Source: Podospora pseudocomata (Eukaryota; Ascomycota; Sordariomycetes; Sordariales; Podosporaceae). Taken from it: DNA of 64,000 nucleotides. The notes beneath the pieces were generated by a model that saw only the letters and a list, made by a program, of their open reading frames with translations, was not told the origin of the DNA and searched no databases. The DNA is taken from positions 310,001-374,000 of the forward strand of contig NC_085889.1 of the NCBI RefSeq assembly GCF_035222375.1. Reading direction: 5' to 3'. The translations under genes and the position numbers were made by a program. Positions 1 to 10,508 of this stretch are shown piece by piece; positions within the stretch are counted from its first letter, which is position 1, and every line of letters begins with the position of its first letter.

Positions 1-262
1 GCATCGCACTTTGCAATTTTTGACCCCACCAAAGAGAGCGAAAGATACCCTCACTGAAAATTGGTCGGCTTTGTCAATTCGGCTCTTCTTTTCGCTCCCC
101 CTGCCAGTACCCGACCACGTCCTCGTAGCCCCTCGATCGACCGACCGACCGAGACCTGCGATACGCCCCCTACCGACGGAATCGATTATTTTTCACGACT
201 TCGTCACTCTCAACTCGGAGGATCTCATCACAATAACAACGACACCACAGCCCATCACCATC

Positions 263-1664
263 ATGGCTTCCACCACCGCCAGCGGCGGGTCCGAGTACGA
301 CCTGCTCAACAAGCTCGCCCCCAACCTCGACCGCCACATGATCTTTCCCCTTCTCGAGTTCAGCGCCAGCCAGCTTGTTGACGAGGATGGACAGGTCAGG
401 GATGAAGCCAAGGCGCGCCAGATCACACAGGCCAAGTTTGCGCTCACGAAGCGCACCAACATGACCGACTACGTCGCCAACCTGTACTGCGAGCTCGAAG
501 GCCTCGACGAAGCCCCCGCCGAGTACACCGAGAGGAAAAAGCAGGTCTTCAGCCAGCTGGAGAAATACGAGCAACAGACCGCAAAGATCACAGAGCTCCT
601 CGAGCGCGACGACGTTGTTAATGCCCTCCGAAGCGACAAGGTGGCCAACTTGGAGTTCTTGAAGCGGGAGCACGATGTAAGACTTGGTACTGTGCATATT
701 GGGAAGGAAAGTTGTGATGCTGACTGGAGTGGTTGGACAACAGGTCACCATCGACATGGTCAACGCCCTCTTCGACCTGGGCAACCTTCAGTATAGCTGC
801 GGTAACTACGGTGATGCCACTGAGACCCTCTACCGCTTCCGCGTCCTTTCCACAGACAACGACAAGGTCGCCTACGCCACATGGGGTAGACTGGCTTGCG
901 AGATCCTCACCATGAGCTGGGAGTCGGCGTTGGAGGAGGTTCAAAAGGTCCGCGAAGTTATCGACTCGAAGCTGTCGCAAAACCCCCTCGCCCAACTGCA
1001 ACACCGGACTTCCCTCATCCACTGGGCTCTCTTCCCCCTCTTTAACTACGACAAGGCCCGTGAGCCCATCCTCGACCTCTTCTTCAACGCCGGATACATC
1101 AACACCATCCAGGCCAACTGCCCTTGGATCCTGCGCTACCTTGCCGTGGCTGTTATCACCAACCGCACCAAGGCTAAGAACATGGGGGTCCAGCAGAAGC
1201 AGATGAAGGACATTGTCCGCATCGTCAAGCAGGAGGCCTACGAGTACCAAGACCCCATTACCCGCTTTGTGCACGCCCTTTGCATCGACTTCGATTTCGA
1301 GGAGGCCCAGCAACAGCTCGTCCTTGCTGAGGAGGTCCTCCGCGGCGACTTCTTCCTTCTTAACCATGCTGATGAGTTTGTCGACTCGGCCAGACATCTC
1401 ATCTTCGAGAGCTACTGCAAGATCCACGCCCGTATTTCCCTTACCGACCTCAGCGCACGGTTGGGTCTCAACGCCGAGGCTGCCGAGAAGTGGATTGTCA
1501 ACCTGATCCGCGACACCAGGTTGGACGCCAAGATTGACTACAAGGAGGGCACAGTTGTCATGAACCACCCACCGACCTCTGTCTACCAGCAGGTGATTGA
1601 GAAGACAAAGGGCGGTTTCTTCCGGACACAGGTTTTGACTTCTGCGGTTGGTGGCAGGTCATAA
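263..1664 (+). CDS. INT6: Eukaryotic translation initiation factor 3 subunit e (eIF3e/INT6)
   Basis: The gene encodes subunit e of the eIF3 complex, which helps load mRNA on the 40S ribosome in the cytoplasm. Two exons are read: 263-676 and 744-1664, joined across a 67-nt intron with donor GTAAGA, a branch-like GCTGAC and acceptor ACAG. The phase is 0. The product is 444 aa, practically the length of human eIF3e (445 aa). The N-terminus ([21 protein letters not shown]) is the family signature. The C-terminal third is a PCI domain with the winged-helix segment [23 protein letters not shown]. The ATG at 263 has a good context (ACCATCATGG) and follows a 5' leader rich in CGACC repeats. A reading frame open upstream of it has no family similarity. 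I am very sure of the identity and exon structure. Confidence 0.97.
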
Positions 1665-2499
1665 GGGAGAGCAGATGGTTGAGGATGTGCTTGCTGTAGA
1701 AGGAGATGCCGGGACCATGACATTTGCTTTTGTTACCCCTTCAAAAGAGAGAGAGAATGGGGGAATTTCTCTCATCATCCATCCGGAAAGCCGGAGAGAG
1801 AAGATGGGAGCTCCACGGGTTTGGCAGGTGGGGAGGCGGCGCGGCGTCAATCTAGACATTTCTGGGTGAGGAATAGGAGGAGACAAAGCAAAAATGGTTG
1901 ATGTCTTTGCATTGCTCTCACGGTTTACCACAGTGGAATTGGAAGCGATGTAATATACCTCATTATCAGGCGTATTGACAAAAATGGCTTAATGGACTGT
2001 TTTGAATGAAGCTCTTCTGGTGTGTGGCCCTGTAACAAAAGCTCAAGGCTTGATGAGCAGCCCAGAAACGGTGTCATCTTTCTCATAGGAGCGAGCAAAT
2101 GTCCAGGAGACAGACTTTCATGCCATTTCTGGGATATTTCGCTTCACTCCATCTGCCTCAGCCTTCCGTCAAGAAGAAGTGAAATGACACCATTTCCCAG
2201 CGTCTCATTTCAGCACTTTCAACCGCCATAAAAACTGGTAGACCACCACTCGCCGGAGCCGGTCACATGAAGAGCGTTTGCCGCACTTGCTCACGCAGAC
2301 CTGCATTTTCTTCTCGTCTCATTGTGCCAAGGCAGAGCCTGGTCTTCTCTACCGTACTTAGAAGAGTCTCTTGCCACGACGTGCTTCCCCTCTCTTCCTC
2401 TTCCCCCACCTTCATTGCCGGTTTCTCGGCGTCCTTGACTCTAGTCTTCCCAAGAGGCAAAAGGACTTCTAGAACATCATCGTCCCTTCAGACATCAAA
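1665..2499. other. Intergenic: eIF3e 3' UTR and promoter of the small Cys-rich gene
   Basis: No gene is supported here. The first few hundred bases should hold the eIF3e 3' UTR. A plus-strand reading frame from 2267 to 2545 has low-complexity Ser/Arg/Thr composition. It overlaps the first exon of the next gene in another frame, so I treat it as non-coding. Confidence 0.6.
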
Positions 2500-2741
2500 A
2501 TGCCCCCTGAACGGCATTTCCGGGTTAAACTTTGGTACTGCGTAAGACCTTTTCCGTTCCAACCCTGCCCGTCGGGCGAATCTGCGGGTTTGACTTGAGG
2601 ATGATGCTAAAACAACCGTAGCACCGATGCGGCGGAGGTCCTTATAACGAGCAAACACCTGTTTGTTTGGATCTTCACTGCCAGCATGTGGGGCCTTGCG
2701 AGCAGTGTATTGTTCAAAATGAATGGGTCCCTCGTTCCTGA
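2500..2741 (+). CDS. Small Cys-rich putative zinc-binding protein, copy 1 (53 aa)
   Basis: Two exons (2500-2541 and 2622-2741) are joined across an 80-nt intron with donor GTAAGA, a GCTAAAAC branch-like site and acceptor CGTAG. They give a 53-residue protein. The first Cys is the last codon of exon 1, and the motif continues in exon 2. The spacing is C-x2-C-x11-C-x4-C-x5-C-x2-C, with a His at the second position of the x5 loop, and it opens WYCHRCGGGPY. The next gene has the same spacing and the same phase-0 intron after the first Cys, so the two are paralogues and the splice is credible. The pattern suggests one or two zinc sites. No signal peptide is visible. I cannot name a function. Neither exon alone would pass a length filter. 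Confidence 0.7.
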
Positions 2742-3179
2742 TCGTGGGGACTTGATGAAGGGTTTGTTTTGAGGAGGGCGTGTTGCTGGATTGTGTAGAG
2801 TGTTTGGAAAGATGTTTGTTGTGGTGTGTACGTGCGGGGACAGATCTCAGCTTTATGCATCACTGCATATTATTTGATGAGATGGCCCTGTGAGATGTAG
2901 TCAGAAACTTGCGGATAGTTCCTCACTTGAGAAATACACAATGATAGGCATCCAGGCATGCCACGTTTGGCTCTTCATGACAGTGGCTGCTGTTGCACAG
3001 CCATGCTTACCTACCTGCCTCACCGAATTGAGGCAAGCAGCGATCTTTCCGTGCAGCTTCCTGTTTCCATCCCTCTGCTCTGCTTTCCCCTACTTTCGGA
3101 AGTCACACTTTTCTCAACACTCGATCGCCTCAAAAGCATTCTGCCTTCTGTCTTGCAGCCCAACAAGTCCTGTTTTGTC

Positions 3180-3494
3180 ATGCCTCGCTCACAGATACGG
3201 AACGCGGTCAGGAGGTCACTGAGAAAGGCCAAACCGGTACCTTCCGGTCGTCAAGGGGAGGGTGGTACGCCACCTGAGGAGGATAAGGGCGATGAAAACT
3301 ACCAGTGTGGGGAGTATTGGTTTTGCGTAAGCTTGTTTGTACAGGTTTTGCTGAGTGTATGCTAAATTTAACTGGGGGTTTAGCACTGCTGTGGTGAGGG
3401 GCCGTATACGTTGTTTGAACGCGATTGTGAGAGCGGGGAGTGTGGACATCATGCTCGGTGTTTGAAATGTCACGTTGAGTGGGGGTGTGCGTGA
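3180..3494 (+). CDS. Small Cys-rich putative zinc-binding protein, copy 2 (85 aa)
   Basis: Exons 3180-3326 and 3384-3494 are joined by a 57-nt intron with donor GTAAGC, branch TGCTAAATT and acceptor TTTAG. They give 85 residues. A basic, Arg/Lys-rich and then acidic N-terminal region of about 43 residues precedes the Cys motif. It opens YWFCHCCGEGPY and keeps exactly the C-x2-C-x11-C-x4-C-x5-C-x2-C plus His spacing of the gene 0.4 kb upstream, with a phase-0 intron at the same residue. The two are therefore a tandem duplicate pair that differs mainly in the N-terminal tail. The basic tail could contact nucleic acid, but that is a guess. No signal peptide or membrane segment is visible. Confidence 0.72.
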
Positions 3495-3675
3495 GTGTGG
3501 TGGGTGGTGGCTAATATGTGTGTGGTGGGTGGTGGCTAATATGTGTGCCGTCGGGGTTGAAGAATTGTCCCAAGTCTCAGTTTGCCGAAAACATAACATG
3601 TCGATTGAATGCAAATACCAACTACAACTGGCCAAAGATCATACACTCTTCTCAAGTAGATATCTACCATGACGA

Positions 3676-3918
3676 ATGGAAATCGCCCAAGGCAAAGACT
3701 CGAATGAATGCAGGACAGGGAGAATTGGCCAAGATGATGTTGTCCTCGTTATTCTCGCTGGGATGGGCACTATAAACGCTGCCAATGCTGCCCGCGACCT
3801 CCTATCCAGCTATGTCAAAATCCGATTATGTCTTGTTGTGGGTATCAGCGGAGGTGTGCCATCACCCGAAGTTTCCGGACATGACGACGATATTCGATTG
3901 GGCGATGTTATTATCTGA
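3676..3918 (+). pseudogene. Relic of an NLR-type nucleoside phosphorylase (PNP/UDP) domain
   Basis: About 80 codons match the N-terminal half of the phosphorylase-like domain that heads many fungal NLR (NACHT/NB-ARC) proteins. The visible landmarks are GRIGQDDVVLV, GMGTINAANAARDL, then LVVGISGGVPSP and DDIRLGDVII. A stop follows directly where the family normally continues with S and the rest of the domain. No NACHT, ankyrin or WD segment follows, only AT-rich DNA. The start is also missing, because the usual N-terminal CALPLE strand cannot be found in frame. It is best read as a truncated fragment of a former heterokaryon-incompatibility/NLR gene. Confidence 0.7.
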
Positions 3919-3986
3919 TCATCAATAAATTTGTCTGAGCATCTAAATAAACAGCACGGTAAGCATGGAAGCGAAGTTGAGAACAC

Positions 3987-4048
3987 CGTAATCGCCAGCA
4001 GGCGAAGCCATAAAATACGTAATCACGAGCAGGCGAAGAACTAATAAA
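3987..4048. repeat. Two-copy 31-bp tandem repeat
   Basis: Two imperfect 31-bp units begin CGTAATC and share the core AGCAGGCGAAG. They lie head to tail at 3987-4017 and 4018-4048, and a weaker third echo follows. The DNA between the NLR relic and the next gene (3919-4392) otherwise shows no coding signal. Confidence 0.55.
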
Positions 4049-4392
4049 AAGGGATCGTTAGCCAGCGAACATAGCATAGTATCTCCATCCAAGCTTTGGT
4101 CTGGCAAATCTTTTAACTAGTGGCCCTCTTTGATCGAAAGACCTCCGACAGTAATTTCGTATCGATAGACTAGCGGATGATTTGGGGCAGGATAGAACAT
4201 CCGTAATAGATAGTCACGAGACTTTGATTCTTTCTAATCCGGAAGACGGTTTCCAGACGGTGGGGGACTATAGGTAAGCTTTCTAGGTAATTGTTAGGGT
4301 CTTGTTTTCTATCGAGCCCCTTCTTGTCAACGGCAGACTGATAGCTGTCGGATTCAAAGCCACCCAAGCATATAATTTTCTAATGCGCTGTC

Positions 4393-5913
4393 TCAATATT
4401 GCCAGTCAGTTCCAATCTCCCTCAAGTCCTCTATCAAAGCCGGCGGGTTATCCAGCCCGGCAAAGGTACCTCCAAAATCATGATCTGCCACGCTGTCAAC
4501 ATCTGATCTAGCATCAGCAGAACGGTTCCAGACACAAAGACTTACTTCGATACTCGGTAAGATTCCCAACCATTGCAATCACCTCCCGAGGCCAAAAAGC
4601 AGTGTTGTACTTGAAGAAGCTCACAAGAAGCGGCGCATCCGTCCTCGCCCGTCTCGGCACTCTTTCAAAGGCACCCGGATCTTGAGCGTAGATGTATATC
4701 GATGATCGAAATGTCCCCGTGAGGTAGTAGAGTGAAACACAACGCAACAATTCGTTTGTCGTTAATATGGATGGGGCTGTACCGGCTCTTGGGTCCGACC
4801 CTGTGAAGAATGTCAGTGATGTGCCAGCGGCCTGTGTCAGGGCTACCCTACAGTCAATGTACTTGTCGCCTATCCAGGCTAGTTGTCCTACAGGGTTGTC
4901 GTGTAGGGCCAAGCCAACTGTGTTGGGCTGTATGGCAGACGTGAGTTAGTTGTTGTAGAAGTCATCCAATAATGCAAGTTACCTTACTAACCTTGGTTGT
5001 CTGCATAACAAAATATCCCATACCATTGACACCCCATTCCACCGACCTTTGCAATTCGAATTGCTCCAGCGGCGAAAGAGAAATATTCCTCGCTGAAATC
5101 TCCTCAGGGGTAGTAGGATGAAAGAACATAAACACAAGATGGGCAGCTCTTGCTGTGGCGTTGAACTCATCGTACAAAGTAAACGAGATAGCCACGCCAT
5201 GAGCAGTTCCGTGGACAGCGTAGGTTTCATAGCCAAGGACCTTCGTCATGAGCGTGTTGTACACACGTGCTGTGTCATCCAACGTCCATTTTTGTGGCGG
5301 GGATGATGAGAATGCAAACCCGGGCAGTGAAGGGATGATGATGTCAAATGAGACATTTCTGCCGGTGGACGTTCTTGCTTGTTGGGTCAGGTCTTTGATG
5401 ATGGGTAGAAACTCTAGAAACGAGCCGGGCCAGCCATGGCATAGAAGCAATGGTATTGCGTTTGGGTCTTTGGACTTTTCGTGGATGAAGTGGATTTGGA
5501 GACCCTCAATCGTCACTGCGTAATGATGGAATCTTAAAAAAAATAAAAATGTATCAGTCCTTTGGGCTAGCTAGTTCTAGGAGACAGACATACTTGTTGA
5601 TAGACGCTTGTTCTCGTTCCCAGTCAAAATCATGAAGCCATTCTTGCTTCAGTGCTTTGAGAGCGTCGAGATCAATCCCGAAGGAAGACCCAATCCCTGG
5701 ATACTGCGGTTTCGCCGGAAGCTGTGTTGACCGGATGAGATCCAGCATGTGAGGAACATTCTTCGAAAGGTTTACCCGAAATGGTTTAACCTTAAAGGGA
5801 GCCGCAGGTGATGGGATCGTCAATGCCGGTGTAACAAGACCAAGCAGCGATGTCGCGAGGGTTACCAGTCTGAGCAGCATCATCTTGACGCTGTGGAACT
5901 TGTCTTTGCGCAA
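4393..5913 (-). CDS. Epoxide hydrolase-like alpha/beta hydrolase (EHN type), catalytic residues replaced
   Basis: Four exons on the minus strand are 5913-5594, 5532-4992, 4927-4546 and 4502-4393. Their three introns are 61, 64 and 43 nt, and the product is 450 aa. The N-terminus holds a hydrophobic signal-like segment (LLRLVTLATSLLGLVTPALT). A start at the Met at 5883 would leave a cleaner signal peptide. Then come an EHN domain (about 35-130) and an alpha/beta-hydrolase core with the oxyanion motif HGWPGS. The nucleophile elbow, GGDWG in active enzymes, reads GTAHG (Ala about 217). The GGHFA motif of the catalytic His reads GGTFA (Thr about 427). The fold is kept but two hallmark residues are gone, so it is probably not an ordinary epoxide hydrolase. 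It is the first gene of the putative polyketide cluster. Exon 4 is short but restores the family C-terminus. Confidence 0.85.
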
Positions 5914-6062
5914 GCTGCATGAGAAAATGTCTTAGCTAAAACAATGCAGCATTCTAATGTGACCCTTCTAGCGTCTATCGCGTCTACCTATATCTCGGTG
6001 ATTTCCAATTTTGGCCGTTTCCGCTGGTTACCTGTGGTGTGTGACCAGCGGCTTATACGTCC

Positions 6063-8307
6063 TTATGCGGAGCCATTCACCTTTGACTGTCCGACCGCGA
6101 ATTTCTCGCCCAACGTTACCCATGCGGCCACATAACTCAGAGTACGGAACGCTTTCGGATCAGCATGGTCGCCGAACCCCTTTTGCAGTGCATGCTCAAC
6201 TGCGGCCCAGTTCACAAAGCCGAGGCCCTCAACTGCCTGTCTGGTCAGGAGGGTCTCAAACATGCGGTGCAAAGGACCCCCTTTAGGCCATTTGGTTGGT
6301 GCCAGGAAAGGGTGTTTTCTCCGTCGGTAAAGCTCATCGGTAATGAATGGCCTTACCGCCTCACGTAGAATCCATTTTTCAGTAAGACTGTGAAGACCAG
6401 AGCCGGCTGTCTTCCAAAGGGGACCCTGCTTTTCTCCTTGCTTTGGCGTGGCTGTTTCGGCGGGATTGTACGATAGCTTAAGGCTGGGAGGAAGTCGGTT
6501 CACGTACTCGGCCAAGTGATGATCCAGGAAAGGGGTACGTGCCTCAACACTGTGTGCCATCTCTGTCCGGTCGCCCAGACACGACAAAAGGACATTGGCA
6601 AGACAGCTCTTATTCCACATGTACAGGGCAGTGTGCAGTGGGTGCCAGCGCCCTCGCATCTTGGCGCGAACAGAAGCTGGGTGTGATGTAATAAGCGTGG
6701 CCCGGCAGTCGAGGTCTTGAAACTTGGATTGGACCCAGGGTGCAAAGAGGCCCTGGGTGGGATGCCACGCCAGGATACTCTCAGCCATACCCCGGGCGTT
6801 CGCGTCGGAAAGCGAGGGGTGGTCGAGCCGGCCGTCGTACTGGTTAGCACCAATATTGCGCCAGATGGCTCTCATCTCGGCATCCGTGGTCTGTCTCATG
6901 GCCTCGCGAAGCTCGTTGTCAGAGCTGAGTGTCGTATCTGGCAGCGCGAGGTCTGGCTCGCAGAGAAACTCGGCAGGGAAGTAGGGATATCCAGCAAAAT
7001 GCTCGTCGGCTCCTTCACCCGTGAGAACGACCTTGACACCATGATCTCGAGGTAGCGTAGACAAAGCAAACTTGGCCACGGTGTTGAGGTCGAAGTGGTG
7101 ATGCTCGCAATGCCACACGGTGTCGGAAAAGTCGCTTGCCAGACGTGCCTCGTTGACATCGACTTTGATGGTTTCAACCCCAAGCCATTTTGCTGTTCTT
7201 TCTGCGATACTGGACTCGTCATAACCGGATTCTTCTGGGAATCGAACACTGAAGCAGGTGACTGGAGTGGTTGGTGCACGGTCTCCAATTTTTACATGCT
7301 CCGTCTTTGCCAGGTGGGTGACGATACCAGCGACAGCTGACGAGTCGATGCCACCAGACAGGTAAATGCCAACTGGGACATCAGCGCGCAGCCTGAGACG
7401 AATCGAATCGACCAGCCTTTCACGAACACCTTCGACCATCTCTTCAAGCGGCCTTGTCTCGACTTTGGTCTACCATGTGTTAGCACTATTCCCGCAAGAA
7501 TGGCCAAACGGCGATATCCTTGTTACTGACCTTATCTTCATACTCAGCGTCCCAGTATACTTGATCTTCGATCCCCTTCTCCTCTGTCACCTGAAGCCAA
7601 TGCCCAGGAAGGACCTTGTGGACTCCCTTGAAGAGGGTCCTGTCGTCAAGCATCCACCCACCGCTGACGATAGCATCAACGTCCCACTCGGCCTTCCATC
7701 CCAGAGGCAAAAAAGCCTTGGCCTCTGAGGCGATCAAGAGTCGATCGTTCGACATAGTCCACACCAGCGGCTTGATACCGAACCGATCGCGAGCAGCGAT
7801 CACTCTTCTTTTCCCCTCACGGCGATCATACAAGACGAATGCAAATTCTCCCCGCAAGTACTTGAAGAAATGAGGAGCGCCGTGGATCTTGTACAAGGCT
7901 ACCACGAGTTCACTGTCGCTTTCTCCTCGAAATTGGTAGCCATGCTGTTCGCGACACTCCTCCCACAGTCTATCTTGGTCGTAGATCTCCCCGTTTACGA
8001 CAGCATGGATGCTTCCATCATCACTGACAAGGGGTTGAGAGCCGCTGGGAGAAAGGTCGTTGATGGATAAGCGGCAGTGACCAAGGGCAATGCTGCTGTC
8101 TTGGCTGATCCAGACTCCGGCTTCATCTGGGCCACGATGATTCAGGATGTCGATGGAGGACCGAAGTTGCTTTTCAATGGGACCAGCCGAGAATGTTGAG
8201 TCATTTGTCTGAGCTGAATTGTGTGCTGGAGGGGTTTGTTTGGCGACGGCAGGCTGTGAATCAAGCCTGCCTCGCGGGAGGGCAATGCTGGCTGTGATGC
8301 CGCACAT
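6063..8307 (-). CDS. Asparagine synthetase-like glutamine amidotransferase (amide ligase)
   Basis: Exons 8307-7531 and 7469-6063 are separated by a 61-nt intron with branch GCTAAC, and the product is 727 aa. The N-terminal class II glutaminase domain keeps the nucleophile Cys2 (MCGI), RGPDEAG, NGEIYD and SDSE. The C-terminal synthetase domain keeps the ATP pyrophosphatase loop LSGGIDSS (about 296-303), TGEGADEHFAGYPYF and VEARTPFLDHHL. All motifs for ammonia transfer from glutamine to an acyl-adenylate are intact. It is longer than the roughly 560-590 aa of eukaryotic housekeeping asparagine synthetase and closer in design to the AsnB-like amide synthases of specialised metabolism. The neighbours (PKS, P450, regulator) suggest that it amidates a metabolite carboxyl group. 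It is transcribed divergently from the P450. A role in primary asparagine synthesis cannot be excluded from sequence. Confidence 0.9.
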
Positions 8308-8767
8308 CTTCAGACAAGGATGGTGGAAATCGTCAGGTATGATACCCTAGTTGGCTTTCGTGATGTATCAGTGTTTATGCTTTGTCGAAGTGTTGACTTT
8401 GGACAGCGAGAATGGTTTCTACAGCACCAGTGCATCAATCTAGTCTGACCCAAAGATAACCTGGGCCTCTATTGATAACTTACATGGCTGTCGACTTACT
8501 AGTCGATGGTTAGTTTCCAGGTTCCTCATTTTAACTATCTCCGAATCAGTCAAGTTCGGCCCGGTGCCGTTTTTGGCCATGTAGCTGCTTCGCCCGCCGT
8601 CTTGATTCGCCACCACGTCAGTTTCACTACATCTGCCGCTGATCAACGGTAGACTGCATGCAGAAGAACTGTTTCACTCGACACCACCTTAGCAAAGTGA
8701 CGATCACTAGTTCTACCTGCATCGCGAAAACACCATCACGATAGAGGCTACCGCCAAAGCTCCAGTC
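8308..8767. promoter_or_regulatory. Divergent promoter between amidotransferase and P450 genes
   Basis: This 460-bp spacer must drive the amidotransferase leftward and the P450 rightward. It contains a perfect inverted repeat, TCGACT-4 nt-AGTCGA, at 8491-8506. Zn2Cys6 dimers typically bind paired triplets, and the AflR type prefers TCG...CGA, so this is a candidate site for the cluster regulator at 16.2 kb. That link is inference. Confidence 0.4.
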
Positions 8768-10508
8768 ATGCAGCAACAATTTCACCTCGGGACGCTCATT
8801 CAGGGGCACTGCCACGAGGTCGACATGTCCACGATGGAGACACTCGACGAACTCAAAAGTGAATTGGGGAGGACTTTTGGATTTGTCGATGCAACGTGTG
8901 AGTCTTACGAAATTACAGCAAGGGATAATGAGATAACTGCATGCTAACTACAGTTTCATTGCAGCGATCACTTTCTTTAGCCCCACAATAGGAACGCTGA
9001 CTTCTCTTGAAGAAGTCAAGTCTTGTGATGGCCCGGTGGAGCTACGAGGCTCCCAAGATTCATCGGTCCGCATTCCGCCCGGACCAAAGACGCTTCCCGT
9101 CGTCGGTAACCACTATGAGCTGTATCCCGACCCCCTTGGAAATTTCGACAGACTCTTTTCACGATATGGGCCCATGATCAAGACTGTAAACATGGGAACA
9201 ACAACTTACCACACCAATGACCCAGAAATATCACGACACATTTTGCTCGAGGGAGAATTCTTCACCAAAGCAACATCCAACCCCTCGCACCCGTTGTACT
9301 ACCTCAGCGAGCAGAATGCACTCTTCACCTGTGACACAGCATCTCCTGCCTTTGCCATCAGCCACAAATTTGTTCCACCTGCACTGTCACCCCGCGCCAT
9401 AGCTCACCATGCACCACTCATCAGAGCAGCAGCGCGGGATATTTTCCCCGTCCTTGATGAGCTCTCCACCAAAGACCTTGCATTCAACGTCTATCAATAC
9501 ATGTTCAAAATGGGCGGCCAGGTTATTTGGCGTGTAGTAGCCGGGCAGGACCTGCAGCATTTCAAAGCGGTCAACACACCGCCGGCGTTACCAATCAGGC
9601 TGTTTGGGCAATATCTGCACCTCATGAAGAAAGTCTCGCTGCGCCCCGCTTGGTACGGACGACTGCCATTTGGGGATGCAGCCCGACTACGTGCAGTGCG
9701 CGATGAACTTTGGGCGGAGATTGCCAGAGCCCTGAGGGAATGTGCTTCACCTGACGGGGAGACGCTGTCGCTATCAGATCCGACTGCGTCGTTGAAAGCG
9801 ACATGTATTGCTGATTATCTCAGCCTGGTTAGAGACGACAAGGGCCAGGGACTACCTGAGGAGATGCTTTTGGCCAACACTGTGGCGGTGCTGGGTGCTG
9901 GTTTCACTACCAGTGCCTCGCTACTGTCATGGAGTCTCTATGCGCTAGTAAAATATCCAGGCAATCAAGAGAGGCTCCTGCAAGAGCTTGTCGACCATGG
10001 GGCAGACAGCGAGAAGGACTGGACTTACGACCAGTTGCATGCCATGAAGTTTCTCGACTCCTTCATCAAAGAAACGCAACGGCTCCACAGTCCAAGTTTC
10101 CAGACAACGAGAAACGCAAAGAAGGATCTCATCTTGCCTGGTGGTTACTTCATCCCGGAGGGCTCCGTTGTCACGACGTGCTTTCCAAGCCTGCACAAGA
10201 ATCCAGCTCACTGGGACAAACCATTGAAATTTGACCCAGACAGGTGGCTCGAGCAGGGGTTTGCTGCCCAGGCAGCTCGCAAGGGGCTTTACACACCCTT
10301 TGCTGCGGGCAAGAGAGGATGTGTGGGGTTTAATCTGGCACTGGCCGAGGTCAAGATGGTGTTGGCTGAATTGGTATACAACTACAAGTTTGAGGATGCG
10401 TCACCGGAAGCTGTTGTTTATGACCCAGAGTTTCTGGTTACTCGGCCACTCAACTTCTATGCGAGTGCCACGAGGAGGACGGAATGGCCATCAAAGAGAG
10501 CTGAGTAA
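8768..10508 (+). CDS. Cytochrome P450 with soluble N-terminal extension
   Basis: Exons 8768-8897 and 8965-10508 are joined by a 67-nt intron with donor GTGAGT and branch GCTAAC, giving 557 aa. The P450 body carries PPGP near residue 85, the I-helix AGFTTSA, the ExxR motif KETQR, FDPDRW and the heme loop FAAGKRGCVGFNLA with Cys about 496. There is no hydrophobic N-terminal anchor. Instead the first roughly 80 residues form a hydrophilic region (including TLDELKSELGRTFGF and GTLTSLEEVKSC) that looks like a small beta-grasp/ubiquitin-like domain. The start at 8768 is the first ATG after an in-frame stop. It would oxidise the cluster product, possibly with the cytochrome b5 encoded next door. The family number is not assigned. 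Confidence 0.92.

Noticed and set aside
618-1568. A 316-codon antisense frame opposite eIF3e
   Set aside because: It is a shadow of the strongly biased codon use of eIF3e and has no family similarity.
2267-2545. A 92-codon frame that could start with a mitochondrial-type leader
   Set aside because: Composition is low complexity, and it overlaps exon 1 of the better supported Cys-rich gene in another frame.
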